From assembly GCA_964223495.1 (NCBI GenBank), contig CAXQGL010000037.1, forward strand, positions 1-64,000: a stretch of 64,000 bases of DNA, read 5' to 3'. Positions 49,391 through 58,137 of the stretch are shown here, piece by piece; the first letter of the stretch is position 1, and every line of letters starts with the position of its first letter. Under the pieces are notes generated by a model. It was given only the letters and a program-made list of their open reading frames with translations. It was not told where the DNA came from and made no database searches. Position numbers and translations under genes: made by a program. This stretch comes from UBA8752 sp964223495 (GTDB lineage Bacteria; Bacteroidota; Bacteroidia; Flavobacteriales_D; Sanyastnellaceae).

Positions 49391-51256
49391 TCAGGGGCGC
49401 GGAGCGTCGCCGGAGCGCCATTCCTGCAGCACTCCGGAAGCAAAGGAGACGGTGTTGTTCGTCCTGTCGGCATCCGCTGTCCAACCTTGCGGGTCCACTT
49501 CGATCGTGCAGCCGGGAAGTGAAACAGGCATGGCGACCGTGTAGGTGGGATGGGTCCATGGCCACGGGGCCATGAGGACTTCGCCGTTTTCCAATGGTCG
49601 ATTTCCCTGGGTCACCACCTGTGGAATGTGGTGGTCCATCACTACGCCTTCAGCGGTGCTGATGCGCAGGTCGACAGGAAGGGGGAGCTTGCCGATCCGC
49701 TCAAGTTCGATGAAGGTGCTGTCCGGAGTGATGCGCACCTGCTTGATCGCGACGTCCACGTGGTGTGTGGTGTTGATCATGTATTGGAAATAGGTGTCCA
49801 GTTCCAGGCCGCTCTCGCGCTCCATGACCCGTTTGAAGTCCATGGGCCCGGGGTGACTGAATGACCATTCATCGAAATAGCGTTTGATGCCCCGGTTGCG
49901 CGCATCCTCCCCGATGACGGCGGCGAGCTGGTTGAGGAGGACTTCGCCCTTGCTGTATGCGGCGGTCCCGTAGGCCCGATTGGTGACATAATGGTCGGCA
50001 TGGGTGGAAAGCGCCTCCTCGCCACCGTCTCGGACGAGGTTGAGGTATCCGCCGTATGCCCAATAGTGGGGCTGGTCGCGCGACTCGTTGAATTCCTCCG
50101 CCGCGTACTCGGATTCAATCCAGGAGGTGAACCCTTCATCCATCCACTCGTGGAGGCTTTCATTGGTGGCGAGCAATCCCTGGAACCACGCATGGGCCAT
50201 CTCGTGTGCAGTGACCCCCACAAGGCTGCGCAGGTTGCGGTTGCCCCGCACAAGGGTGCACATGGGATATTCCATGCCGCCGTCACCGCCTTCGATCACG
50301 GTGTACTGCGGCCAGGGGTAGGTGCCCACATGCTCGGAGAAATAGCGCATCATGCGCTCCGCAAATCCCGGCAATTCCTCCCACGCCCCGTAGGCGGTGT
50401 CCGCCTGCCGGATGAAATGCAGGGTGGGGCCTCCGTCCATATCCAATACGTCGTGAATGAAATCGGGATCGGCCGCCCATGCAAAGTCATGCACGTCCTC
50501 TGCGACGAAATGCCAATCGATGGTGCCCGACTCAGGGGTTGCAGCGTCGCCGTATCCGTGTCCGCAGGCTTCCGGGTTCTGAAGGACTCCGGTGCCGCCG
50601 ATCGTGTATGCCGCATCCATGTGGATGGTCACGTCGAAATCTCCCCAGATGCCATGGAATTCCCGACCGATGTACGGGTTGGTGTGCCAGCCGTGGTGGT
50701 CGTATTCGCAGACCTTCGGATACCATTGGGTCATGCTGAATTCGACACCTTGCTTGTTCATCCATCCGGACCGGCGCACCTGTCGCGGAACCTGGGCGTC
50801 CCATTCGAGGTGGATGCGCGTTTTCTTTCCGGGGGCCAGCGCCTTGGGCAGTGTGATCCATCCGATGGTGCCATCGGCGGAGAATTCGACTGTGGTCTTG
50901 CCGACCCTTGCGGTGTGGACCCGGAGCCAACCCTGTTCTTCCTCGGGCAGGTTCAGGATGCGGTCGCCGACCCTGCGGTCGGGGTCGGTGATGTTGCGGC
51001 TCCTCACGTCCATCATGCTTCCCGGTTGGAATGCATTGAAAAACAAATGGAATGGAATGCGGTCGAGGATGTCGGGGCTGTTGTTGGTGTAGGTGATGTC
51101 CGCGACGCCTGCATATTGGTGCAAGGGAGCATCGACCGTGATGTCCATGGTGTAGTCCACGGCCTGTTGCCATCCGGGATATTGTGCCGAAATGGTGAGG
51201 GGACCCGACAGAAGAACGAGCAGGGCAGTGCCCAGGGATTGGAGGGGTGCTTGCAT
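49391..51256 (-). CDS. M1 family metallopeptidase
   Basis: 621-residue exported zinc peptidase. Signal peptide about 1-24 (ALLVLLSGPLTISAQ). Motifs: GGMEYPMCTLVRG (GAMEN equivalent), VGVTAHEMAHAWFQGL (HExxH) and WMDEGFTSWIESEY (third zinc ligand Glu). The C-terminal part ends with a beta-rich tail containing TADADRTNN. Two starts are possible: ATG at 51256, preceded by a TACCTTCG box 8 bases away, or ATG at 51277 that overlaps the DUF2461 stop (TGATG) and adds seven residues. I favour 51256 for the signal peptide, but the gene may use both promoter and coupling. Confidence 0.9.
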   Translation of the reverse strand: MQAPLQSLGTALLVLLSGPLTISAQYPGWQQAVDYTMDITVDAPLHQYAGVADITYTNNSPDILDRIPFHLFFNAFQPGSMMDVRSRNITDPDRRVGDRILNLPEEEQGWLRVHTARVGKTTVEFSADGTIGWITLPKALAPGKKTRIHLEWDAQVPRQVRRSGWMNKQGVEFSMTQWYPKVCEYDHHGWHTNPYIGREFHGIWGDFDVTIHMDAAYTIGGTGVLQNPEACGHGYGDAATPESGTIDWHFVAEDVHDFAWAADPDFIHDVLDMDGGPTLHFIRQADTAYGAWEELPGFAERMMRYFSEHVGTYPWPQYTVIEGGDGGMEYPMCTLVRGNRNLRSLVGVTAHEMAHAWFQGLLATNESLHEWMDEGFTSWIESEYAAEEFNESRDQPHYWAYGGYLNLVRDGGEEALSTHADHYVTNRAYGTAAYSKGEVLLNQLAAVIGEDARNRGIKRYFDEWSFSHPGPMDFKRVMERESGLELDTYFQYMINTTHHVDVAIKQVRITPDSTFIELERIGKLPLPVDLRISTAEGVVMDHHIPQVVTQGNRPLENGEVLMAPWPWTHPTYTVAMPVSLPGCTIEVDPQGWTADADRTNNTVSFASGVLQEWRSGDAPRP

Positions 51257-51264
51257 GGTGGCGG

Positions 51265-51272
51265 CGAAGGTA
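51265..51272 (-). promoter_or_regulatory. Possible internal -7 box before the M1 peptidase gene (TACCTTCG)
   Basis: TAnnTTCG on the minus strand, 8 bases before the ATG at 51256. If active it would uncouple M1-bioY-M1 from the upstream genes. Confidence 0.45.
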
Positions 51273-51276
51273 GCCA

Positions 51277-51948
51277 TCAGCCCGCCTGAAGCCCGGTCCG
51301 GAGGAACCGCCGCACGGATGAGGCGGCATCGAAGTGGGCCATCACAGTCTTGAGGATGTCCTCCCCGAGTATGGTTGAGACCGGCATTTCCGCCATGTAG
51401 TAGAACTGTTTGTTCAGGATGAAGGGACATACTTCCGCAGCGGCCTGGAATTCCTTCGGGATGCGGACATTGCGTTCTCCCAGCAGGGTGCCATAGGTGC
51501 GATGGAATGCCGCATCCTCCAGGAGCTTGTTGAATTGTCCGGGTTGGGCGGCGATGTGTTCGCGCAGCATGTACAGGTCGTCCTTCGGTACCCAATAGGC
51601 ACCGCCCCCGATCATGAGCTTCTCCGCATCGAAATGGAGGTAGAGTCCGGGGTCTCCAGACTTCTTTCCTCCGGGGGCGATGCCTGCCGATACATGGGTT
51701 TTGTATGGCCGCTTGTCCTTGGAGAATCGGGTGTCCCGGTTGATCCTGAATATGCAGTGTTTGGACTCGAGTCCCTCGAAGATCGGTTCGCGCTCGCTGC
51801 AGGCTCCGATGACCACTTCGACGAAGGCCTTGAAGGGTGCCTTGACGGATGTTTCATAGCGCTTCCTGTTCTCGGAAAACCAGTCCCTTTCGTTGTGGAT
51901 GGAGAGTTCCCGGAGGAAATCCAGGGTGTCATGGGTGAAATGGGGCAT
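51277..51948 (-). CDS. DUF2461 family protein
   Basis: 223-residue protein of the DUF2461 family, function unknown. The N-terminus MPHFTHDTLDFLRELSIHNE followed by RDWFSENRKRYE is the family signature. SKHCIFRINRDTRFSKDKRPYKTH (about residues 60-85), SAGIAPGGKKSGDPGLYLHFD and MIGGGAYWVP follow. An earlier ATG at 51969 overlaps the glycosyltransferase gene by ten bases; the ATG at 51948 fits the family better. It lies in the ribH operon between the glycosyltransferase and the M1 peptidase genes. Confidence 0.87.
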   Translation of the reverse strand: MPHFTHDTLDFLRELSIHNERDWFSENRKRYETSVKAPFKAFVEVVIGACSEREPIFEGLESKHCIFRINRDTRFSKDKRPYKTHVSAGIAPGGKKSGDPGLYLHFDAEKLMIGGGAYWVPKDDLYMLREHIAAQPGQFNKLLEDAAFHRTYGTLLGERNVRIPKEFQAAAEVCPFILNKQFYYMAEMPVSTILGEDILKTVMAHFDAASSVRRFLRTGLQAG

Positions 51949-51959
51949 GGCGCGTGGTT

Positions 51960-53477
51960 TCAAGGACATGGCAAGGCATCCCGTGTCGAGTAGATCATGA
52001 TGCGCTCCACTGAATTGATCGGATTCAACGCGTGCAGCCAGCGGTCGATCCGGCTGGGCTGGATGGTCGTGACGTAACGCAGCTCCGGCAAGGCCGACTT
52101 GTAGGCTGCCACCGCCTCACCGAGATGCTGGTCGCCCTGGAACAGGATGTATTCTGGTGGGGTGCCACACCATCGCCGGACTGTGGTCAGCGGGTCGGCT
52201 TGTTCCACGCGTCGGTTGTCGATGTGGTACTCCTCCCAAGATCCGCTGTAGAAACGGGGTGGCATGGCTCCGCTGTCCACTTCCACCAGGGCGAAATACG
52301 GGGACCCGTTGTCGTACAGGAACTCCATGGCGGCGACCCTGCTGTGTTTGCCGGGATAGGTCAGCGTGGCTGCGACCACTGCGGTTGACAGGACCCAGAA
52401 CAGTTGCCATCCGGCTTTTTCCAACCGCAAGTGCCTTTTCCACCACGCGCTGCATCCGGTCCAATCGTTCCACCCCAGGGTGCCCAGAACGATGATGGCA
52501 GGGAGGATGGGGAGGATGAACCGTTCCTGCTTGTTGGCGAAGAAGCTGTGGAAAGCAAAAAAGACGAGGATGGGCAAGAGGACGCGCCACCATCTGGCGG
52601 GGACGGGATTTCCCCTGTGGAACATGCCCCACAGCATCATCAGGCTGACCGGAGGAACCAGTGCGACCATCAAGGTCAGGATATATTGGAACCAGGGGCC
52701 TTGCGGATATTCAGCAGCATGGGTGCTGTTGTACTGGATGTACCCCCGCAGCTGGGCGAACGGTTCGCCCCACGCCCAAGCGTCCGGGAGCTGTGTCAGG
52801 GAAAAGGCGAGGAGTGCAGTGCAACCGATGATGATGAGGGCCTTGAGCTGGCGCTGCATCATCAGGACGGGGACCAGCCCGATGCCGATCAGGCCGCATT
52901 GGTACCGCAATCCCGTGGCCAATCCGATGCCCAGTCCTGCGATGAGCATGTTTCTGAATGTCAGCGACTTTTCCCGGACGAGGTGCAGCAGGCCCAGCAT
53001 CAGTGGGGGAATGCAGACCATTTCCACGAGTTGGTGCACCGAGAGCAGGGGCCACAGTCCGCCTGCGGCGAGAATCCAGGCCACCGTTCCCGCCCCTTTT
53101 TCGTCTTCGGGCCGCAGGGATCTGGCCAGGAGATAGCCCAGCACGATGATGCTGCAACTGTAGAGCGCATGCAGGATCCGCAAGACGAGCGCTTGCTGGC
53201 TTGGGTGTTCCGGCCCCGTGCGCTCGAAGATTTCGAACAGGAGGAACTGTGTCAGGGGGTAGGCGAAGTTGCCCGGTTTGACTTCCGGTGTGCCGGTTTG
53301 ACTCCAGGGGAGCCATTCGTTGTAGTCTTCTCCGTCCGCCCAGCTTGCGGCCACTTCGAGCACGAGGAAATGGTCATCGTGCATGAGGTAGCCCGAGCCG
53401 AGGCATGCTGCGCCCAATCTGAGCAGGAGACCCGCCAGCAATGGGAGGAAGAGGGGATGTCGCCTGATGGCGCTCAC
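51960..53477 (-). CDS. GT22-like membrane mannosyltransferase (GT-C fold)
   Basis: 505-residue integral membrane protein with about ten hydrophobic segments. The first luminal loop has YLMHDDHFLVLEVA (about residue 32), an acidic pair like the catalytic site of GT-C enzymes using polyprenyl-phosphate sugars. ANKQERFILPILPAI (about 310) resembles the HKExRFxxP motif of the ALG9/PIG-B family (GT22). Acceptor unknown. It starts with GTG, overlapping the ribH stop (GTGA, 53474-53477). The C-terminal 110 residues form a soluble periplasmic part. Confidence 0.8.
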   Translation of the reverse strand: MSAIRRHPLFLPLLAGLLLRLGAACLGSGYLMHDDHFLVLEVAASWADGEDYNEWLPWSQTGTPEVKPGNFAYPLTQFLLFEIFERTGPEHPSQQALVLRILHALYSCSIIVLGYLLARSLRPEDEKGAGTVAWILAAGGLWPLLSVHQLVEMVCIPPLMLGLLHLVREKSLTFRNMLIAGLGIGLATGLRYQCGLIGIGLVPVLMMQRQLKALIIIGCTALLAFSLTQLPDAWAWGEPFAQLRGYIQYNSTHAAEYPQGPWFQYILTLMVALVPPVSLMMLWGMFHRGNPVPARWWRVLLPILVFFAFHSFFANKQERFILPILPAIIVLGTLGWNDWTGCSAWWKRHLRLEKAGWQLFWVLSTAVVAATLTYPGKHSRVAAMEFLYDNGSPYFALVEVDSGAMPPRFYSGSWEEYHIDNRRVEQADPLTTVRRWCGTPPEYILFQGDQHLGEAVAAYKSALPELRYVTTIQPSRIDRWLHALNPINSVERIMIYSTRDALPCP

Positions 53478-53986
53478 AATCCGGTGCCCCAGTTGTCGGC
53501 GTTTTTCATCCTTTGACGCAGCCGCGCCATCTGCAGCGCTGCGACGGCGGCTTCAACGCCCTTGTTTCCATGGATTCCGCCGGACCGCGCACGTGATTGC
53601 TCGATGTTGTCATCGGTCAGAACGCAGAAGATGACAGGCCTATCCGCCGCCATGCCGGCCTGCAGGATGCCTTGTGATGCTGCTTGGCAGACGAAGTCGA
53701 AGTGTGCGGTTTCTCCCCGGATTACACTGCCGATGGCGATGACGGCATCGCAACCGGCGTGTTTCAGCAGCCATTGGCTCCCGAGGGGCAATTCGAAACT
53801 GCCTGGAACGTCATGGATGCAGATATCGGTTACGCCCGCCTTTTCGAGCACGGACAGGGCCCCGTCCCTCAGGGCATGCGTGATTTCCTGGTTCCAATCC
53901 GCAACGACAAGACCGATCCTGAAAGAGGTACACCCTTCCAGGCTTTCCGCATCATAAGCGGACAGGTCGTGTCCTTCCGTCGCCAT
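53474..53986 (-). CDS. ribH: 6,7-dimethyl-8-ribityllumazine synthase
   Basis: Penultimate step of riboflavin synthesis: condenses the ribityl-aminopyrimidine with 3,4-dihydroxy-2-butanone 4-phosphate. 170 residues. Motifs: RIGLVVADWNQEIT (about 23-36), VPGSFELPLGSQWLL, IAIGSVIRGETAHFDFVCQAAS with the catalytic His, and GGIHGNKGVEAAVAAL. It follows a TPR gene by 16 bases and overlaps the glycosyltransferase start. No other rib genes are near and no FMN riboswitch is visible upstream. Confidence 0.96.
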   Translation of the reverse strand: MATEGHDLSAYDAESLEGCTSFRIGLVVADWNQEITHALRDGALSVLEKAGVTDICIHDVPGSFELPLGSQWLLKHAGCDAVIAIGSVIRGETAHFDFVCQAASQGILQAGMAADRPVIFCVLTDDNIEQSRARSGGIHGNKGVEAAVAALQMARLRQRMKNADNWGTGL

Positions 53987-54002
53987 GGACGTGTGGGGCG
54001 CC

Positions 54003-54677
54003 TCAGCGCGTGATGGTCGCTGCGAGGCCTTCGGCTGTCGCCTTGAGGTTCGAGGAGGGATAGTCCTCCACGATCCGATTCAACTTGTCTTTCGCCGCAC
54101 CAGTTTCACCCTGCTCCAAATCGACCAATGCGCCTTTGTACAGCGCAATGGGTCCGAGGTAATTCTCGCCGACGGAGCTGCGGCTCGCACTTGCGGCGCG
54201 ATCGAAAGCACTGCTGGCGGCAGCATAGTCGCCAAGTTCCACCTGACAATCTCCGATGTTGATCTGGGCGATCACCGAAAGGACATCATCCTTGAGGCCG
54301 GCTTCGTCGAACGCTGCGATGGCCCCTTCGAAGTCGCCTTGGCTTCTCAGGATGGTGCCCAGCTCATAGCGGGCCCGCGCCGCAGCACTCGTGCCGTCGT
54401 GGTCATCGATGATGTCGTAGAGGCCGGGGTAGAGGCCATCGCCATTCAGGGCGAGGTCCACACTGTCCATCATGAAGTACTGCTCAGCGCGCCAGGCGTC
54501 CTGATTGCCATCGGCTTCAGCGGGTTCGGATACGAATTTCCCGTAACCGACCACGCCCACGATGAGGACGGCGAGGCCACCGATGGCCATGACGAGGTTG
54601 CGGCTGTTGTCTTCGATGAACTGTTCCGTCTTGCCCGAGAGGTCGTTGGGGGCGCCGGTGTTGTTGTTGTCGGCCAT
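54003..54677 (-). CDS. YfgM-like membrane-anchored TPR protein
   Basis: 224 residues. A cytoplasmic N-terminus (about 1-28) precedes one membrane helix (LVMAIGGLAVLIVGVVGYGKF, about 28-48) and a periplasmic region of TPR helices (ARYELGTILRSQGDFEGAIAAFDEAG; AQINIGDCQVELGDYAAASSAFDRA; LYKGALVDLEQGETGAAKDKLNRIV). This is the layout of YfgM, an ancillary SecYEG/chaperone subunit in E. coli, but homology to that function is inferred. A TATTTTTG box lies 95 bases upstream. First gene of the operon that contains ribH. Confidence 0.82.
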   Translation of the reverse strand: MADNNNTGAPNDLSGKTEQFIEDNSRNLVMAIGGLAVLIVGVVGYGKFVSEPAEADGNQDAWRAEQYFMMDSVDLALNGDGLYPGLYDIIDDHDGTSAAARARYELGTILRSQGDFEGAIAAFDEAGLKDDVLSVIAQINIGDCQVELGDYAAASSAFDRAASASRSSVGENYLGPIALYKGALVDLEQGETGAAKDKLNRIVEDYPSSNLKATAEGLAATITR

Positions 54678-54772
54678 GGAGGTCGTTCCTGGTTGTTTCT
54701 TGATAAGCTCGGGGAATCACGGTGGAAAACCCGGGCCGCATCCACGGACGCTTGGCCCACTTTTGCGGACGG

Positions 54773-54780
54773 CAAAAATA
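54773..54780 (-). promoter_or_regulatory. -7 promoter box of the TPR-ribH operon (TATTTTTG)
   Basis: Exact TAnnTTTG match on the minus strand in the spacer shared with recF; leader of about 90 bases. It is the longest leader seen in the window. Confidence 0.6.
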
Positions 54781-54816
54781 GCCAAAGTGACCGAGTCGGA
54801 ATCCACCCCCGCCAGC

Positions 54817-55956
54817 ATGCGCCTCCTGCGGTTGCAATTGCTGGATTTCAAGAACCACCAGGAGGTGGAGATGACCCTGTGTGGACAGGTGAATTGTCTC
54901 CTCGGTGACAATGGAACCGGCAAGACCAACGTCCTGGACGCCGTGCATTACCTGGGCAACGCGAAGGGCTACTTCAACCCCATCGATTCGCAGAACATCC
55001 GGCACGGACAGTCGTCCTTCATGGTCGACGGGACTTTCGCGCTGGAGGATTCCGCCGGCACCGAGGAGGACAGGGTCGTGTGTGCGGTGGTCAAGGGACA
55101 GAAGAAGGTCCTGAAGCGCAACGGCAAGGCCTACGCCAAGCTGGCAGACCACATCGGGCGTTACCCGGTCGTGATGATCGCTCCTGCGGACTCCGGTCTT
55201 CTGCACGATGGGAGTGAGGTGCGGCGCAAGTGGATGGATCAGGTGATCAGTCAGTATGACCGTCCCTACCTTGACCGGTTGATTCAATACCACCATCTCG
55301 TGCAGCAGCGCAACAACCTGCTCCGATATTTTGCGGAGAACAGGGTGTACGATGAAGCGCAACTCGCCCCGTGGGATGAGCGCATGATCCCCTTGGCGGA
55401 GTCCATTGCGGAGCAGCGCATCGCCTTCATCGGGGAATTCGTGCCCGAATTCCAGCGCATCCATGGCTCGCTTTGTCAGGGAAAGGAGACGGTCGGTTTG
55501 GCATTGCACTCCAAGGTCGAGGCGGGTGGATTCGCGGACGCGCTGAAGGACGCGCGTGATGATGACCGGCGCCTCAGGCGCTCCACGGTGGGCGTTCACA
55601 AGGACGATGTCGATTTCAGGATCGGCGAACATGCCCTGAAGCGATTCGGGAGTCAGGGTCAGCAGAAGACCTTCCTGCTCGCCCTGAGGCTGGCGCAGGT
55701 GGAGCACCTCGCCCACCGCGTCGGTAGGAGGCCCATCCTGCTTCTCGATGACATTTTCGACAAGATCGATGCCCATCGGGCCGGAGCACTGATGGAGGTG
55801 CTGGGGCGTGCAAGGTTCGGACAGGTCTTCATTTCGGATACGGACCCGCATCGGATTCCGCGGCTCCTGAAGGAGGCAGATGTTCCGTTCGATGCGTGGT
55901 GGGTGGATGACACGGGAGTGTTTCCTTTGGCTGAGATGCAACAGGAGAAGGCATGA
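54817..55956 (+). CDS. recF: DNA replication and repair protein RecF
   Basis: SMC-like ATPase that helps RecOR load RecA at single-strand gaps. 379 residues. Walker A GDNGTGKTNVLDAVHYL (about 30-46), RRKWMDQVISQYDRPYLDRL (about 142), the ABC signature FGSQGQQKTFLLALRLAQ (about 275) and Walker B PILLLDDIFDKID (about 308). The ATG at 54817 gives MRLLRLQLLDFKNHQ; a GTG 30 bases earlier is an alternative, and the longer frame enters the divergent TPR gene. A CACTTTTG sequence at 54758-54765 resembles a -7 box. It overlaps the DUF721 gene by four bases. Confidence 0.96.
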   Translation: MRLLRLQLLDFKNHQEVEMTLCGQVNCLLGDNGTGKTNVLDAVHYLGNAKGYFNPIDSQNIRHGQSSFMVDGTFALEDSAGTEEDRVVCAVVKGQKKVLKRNGKAYAKLADHIGRYPVVMIAPADSGLLHDGSEVRRKWMDQVISQYDRPYLDRLIQYHHLVQQRNNLLRYFAENRVYDEAQLAPWDERMIPLAESIAEQRIAFIGEFVPEFQRIHGSLCQGKETVGLALHSKVEAGGFADALKDARDDDRRLRRSTVGVHKDDVDFRIGEHALKRFGSQGQQKTFLLALRLAQVEHLAHRVGRRPILLLDDIFDKIDAHRAGALMEVLGRARFGQVFISDTDPHRIPRLLKEADVPFDAWWVDDTGVFPLAEMQQEKA

Positions 55957-56285
55957 GTGGAGGATCACGGCGGTGGAACAGGGGAGCGCGTTCTGCGCGT
56001 CGCGGTGAAGCCGTGTCCCTGGGAGAGGCCCTGACGGAGTGGTTGCGCCTGAGTGGCCATGGCGCCCGCTTGGAGGATGCCCGTTCCGAAAGTGCATGGC
56101 GGGAGGTCATGGGGGAGGTGGTTTCCCGCAAGACCCGGTTCCTGCGGGTCCGCGATGGGGTGCTCACCGTGGAATTGGATTCGGCCCCGATGAAGGAGGA
56201 ATTCCTGATGGCGCGGAGCAGGATCCGGACCCTCTTGAATGAGCACCTCGGGCGCGAAGCCATCCGCGAGGTCATCATCCGTTGA
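55953..56285 (+). CDS. DUF721 protein (DciA-like)
   Basis: 110 residues. After a basic N-terminus comes the DUF721 fold: EALTEWLRLSGHGARLEDAR, AWREVMGEVVSRKTRFLRVRDGVLTVELDSAPMKEEF and RIRTLLNEHLG. The family includes DciA, a loader of the replicative helicase. Its overlap with recF (ATGA) is a common arrangement in Bacteroidota and fits a role in replication. Whether this short form loads helicase is unknown. Confidence 0.88.
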   Translation: MSGGSRRWNRGARSARRGEAVSLGEALTEWLRLSGHGARLEDARSESAWREVMGEVVSRKTRFLRVRDGVLTVELDSAPMKEEFLMARSRIRTLLNEHLGREAIREVIIR

Positions 56286-56301
56286 GCGGAGCAGCCCGGA
56301 T

Positions 56302-56309
56302 TATCTTTG
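56302..56309 (+). promoter_or_regulatory. -7 promoter box of the methyltransferase gene (TATCTTTG)
   Basis: Exact TAnnTTTG match, 10 bases before the ATG at 56320, inside the short spacer after the DUF721 gene. Confidence 0.65.
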
Positions 56310-56319
56310 CAGTTCTTCC

Positions 56320-57096
56320 ATGCGTGCGCTCATCTCCTTTGTCACCCGGTTCATTCCGCGGCACCTGCTCCAACGCGTGGCCCACATCGCGCTTCAAGTG
56401 CTCTCCCCGTTCTACAGGGGAAGCAGGTTCGAGGACCCCATCAATGGCGTCCGATACAGGAAGCTCCTGTCCTATGGAAGGGGAGACCGCAGCAGGCCCA
56501 ATGCCCTCGCCCCGGACTCATTGAGTCTCGAGCGCCACAGGGCCGTCTGGATGTACCTCACGGGACACAGTGACATGTTCAATGGTGGACCCGGGCGGCG
56601 GATGCTGCATCTGGCCCCTGAGTATTGTTTCCTCAAGCGGTTCAACCGTGCTGAAGGACTCGAGATTGTCCGGGCAGACTTGGTGTCCCCCTGGGCGGAT
56701 GTCCATTTCGATGTGCATGAGATCCCCTATGGCGCGGATCATTTCGACATCATCATGGGCAATCACCTGATGGAACATGTGGCGGATGACCGGAAGGTCA
56801 TGTCCGAGTACTTCAGGGTGATGAAGCCCGGAGGCTGGGGCATTTTCCAGGTTCCGATGGACCGCAACAACGCCGAAACGTTGGAAGATCCCGGGGTTAC
56901 GGATCCCGCCGAGCGCGAACGCCTGTACTGGCAACGGGACCATGTCAGGTTGTATGGCCTTGATTATGCCGACCGTTTCAGGGAAGCGGGTTTTGAAGTC
57001 GAGGAAATCGACTTGCGCGCCTTGTTCGGAGAGGAGCGCTACGAGCGCTGTGCCCTTGGGGGTGAGCGCTATCTGCAGGTGGTGCGCAAGCCTTGA
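56320..57096 (+). CDS. Class I SAM-dependent methyltransferase
   Basis: 258 residues. A basic N-terminal helix (RALISFVTRFIPRHLLQRV) precedes the fold. Motif I is degenerate (RMLHLAPEYCFLKRF in place of a Gly-rich loop), motif II-like EIVRADLVSPWADV follows, and FDIIMGNHLMEHVADDRKVMSEYFRVMKPGGW is a standard motif IV to post-I region. The LAPE variant occurs in a family often next to sugar or polysaccharide genes; substrate unknown. The ATG at 56320 is chosen because a TATCTTTG box ends 10 bases before it. Confidence 0.85.
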   Translation: MRALISFVTRFIPRHLLQRVAHIALQVLSPFYRGSRFEDPINGVRYRKLLSYGRGDRSRPNALAPDSLSLERHRAVWMYLTGHSDMFNGGPGRRMLHLAPEYCFLKRFNRAEGLEIVRADLVSPWADVHFDVHEIPYGADHFDIIMGNHLMEHVADDRKVMSEYFRVMKPGGWGIFQVPMDRNNAETLEDPGVTDPAERERLYWQRDHVRLYGLDYADRFREAGFEVEEIDLRALFGEERYERCALGGERYLQVVRKP

Positions 57097-57112
57097 CCTG
57101 ATCGGTCCGGTA

Positions 57113-57742
57113 TCAGTCCGATTCTTCCGCGTCGAGGAGGTCGACACCATGGATGGCGCTCAGCTCCGAGGCCAGCATCGCTGCCCGCCCGGCGCGCACT
57201 TCGATGTCGAGGACGGAGCGGTCCGTGTACCGTTCCCCTGCGATTCGGGCCTCTTCCCTCTGCAGGGCCTGCATGACATGGCGTGTGAGGTCCGGTGAAT
57301 ATCCGATGGTCAGGGATTCCATGAGCAGGGCTTCGCGGACCCCGGCCTGGGCGACGGCATGCTGGCCGGCCGTTCGATAGGCGTCAATCAGACCACCGAC
57401 GCCGAGTTTGGTGCCTCCGAAATAGCGCACCACCGCAATGAGGGACCAGTGCAGGTCATGGGACCGGAGGACACCATGGATGGGTGCGCCTGCGCTGCCG
57501 GCGGGCTCACCGTCATCGGCGGCGCGGAAACGATCCGGGCCGAACTGCCAGGCGAAACAGACGTGACGGGCGGTGCGGTGTTGCGCCTGGACGGCTTCCA
57601 AGGCCCGTTGGACGGCTTCTTCTGCTGCGCGTTCATCGGCGAAGGGAAGTGGGAAGGCGTATCCGTGAAATTTGCTGCCCTTGGCCTTGTAGAGGCCAAC
57701 ACCCTCGGAGGCCAATGTGGGAAATGCGTCCCGGATGCTCAA
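57113..57742 (-). CDS. yigZ: YigZ/IMPACT family protein
   Basis: 209 residues. The UPF0029/IMPACT N-terminal domain has KGSKFHGYAFPLPFADERAAEEAVQ, ARHVCFAWQFG, DGEPAGSAGAPI and VVRYFGGTKLGVGGLIDAYR (about residues 95-115). A ferredoxin-like C-terminal domain completes it. Role unclear; the eukaryotic relative regulates GCN2. The frame opens far upstream inside other genes. The only start giving a normal N-terminus is TTG at 57742, which overlaps the preceding stop (TTGA). Confidence 0.88.
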   Translation of the reverse strand: MSIRDAFPTLASEGVGLYKAKGSKFHGYAFPLPFADERAAEEAVQRALEAVQAQHRTARHVCFAWQFGPDRFRAADDGEPAGSAGAPIHGVLRSHDLHWSLIAVVRYFGGTKLGVGGLIDAYRTAGQHAVAQAGVREALLMESLTIGYSPDLTRHVMQALQREEARIAGERYTDRSVLDIEVRAGRAAMLASELSAIHGVDLLDAEESD

Positions 57743-58137
57743 CTGAGGGGATTGAGGTTGACGCTGTACACCTGAACGGTGTGGGGATCCCGCCCTGCGA
57801 AGAACTTGTCCAGGGCAAGCAGGATGTTGCCGGCACTGAAATAGCTCGTGTGCAATTCGGCCTCTCCGGCCACCCGCCACTGTATGGTGTAGCTCTGGTC
57901 CCTGTCCTTGTGGTCCTGCGTGTAATCGAGCAGGGCCTGCAGGGCCTGTTCGCGATTCGAACCGGTGGCGCGGTGGAAAAGGAAGCGGTGCGTATGGCGG
58001 GGATTGTAGGTGAACAGGGAGACTTCCTGAATGCCGTCCTGTTCCTTCCACATGAATTCGAGTTGGTCTTCAGCATAGCCGAAGTAGCTGCGGATGTCTT
58101 CCAGCAGGCGGGCTTCCTGAGCGGGATCGGGATTCAT
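57739..58137 (-). CDS. Conserved-looking protein of unknown function
   Basis: 132 residues, no signal peptide or membrane helix. Segments such as EFMWKEQDGIQEVSLFTYNP, HRFLFHRATGSNREQALQALLDY, YTIQWRV and TSYFSAGNILLALDKFFAGRD look like a compact alpha/beta domain, and I recall similar proteins in other Bacteroidota. I cannot name a function. Both ends overlap neighbours by four bases: ATGA with the CapD-like gene before it and TTGA with yigZ after it, so all three are translated as a chain. Confidence 0.75.
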   Translation of the reverse strand: MNPDPAQEARLLEDIRSYFGYAEDQLEFMWKEQDGIQEVSLFTYNPRHTHRFLFHRATGSNREQALQALLDYTQDHKDRDQSYTIQWRVAGEAELHTSYFSAGNILLALDKFFAGRDPHTVQVYSVNLNPLS

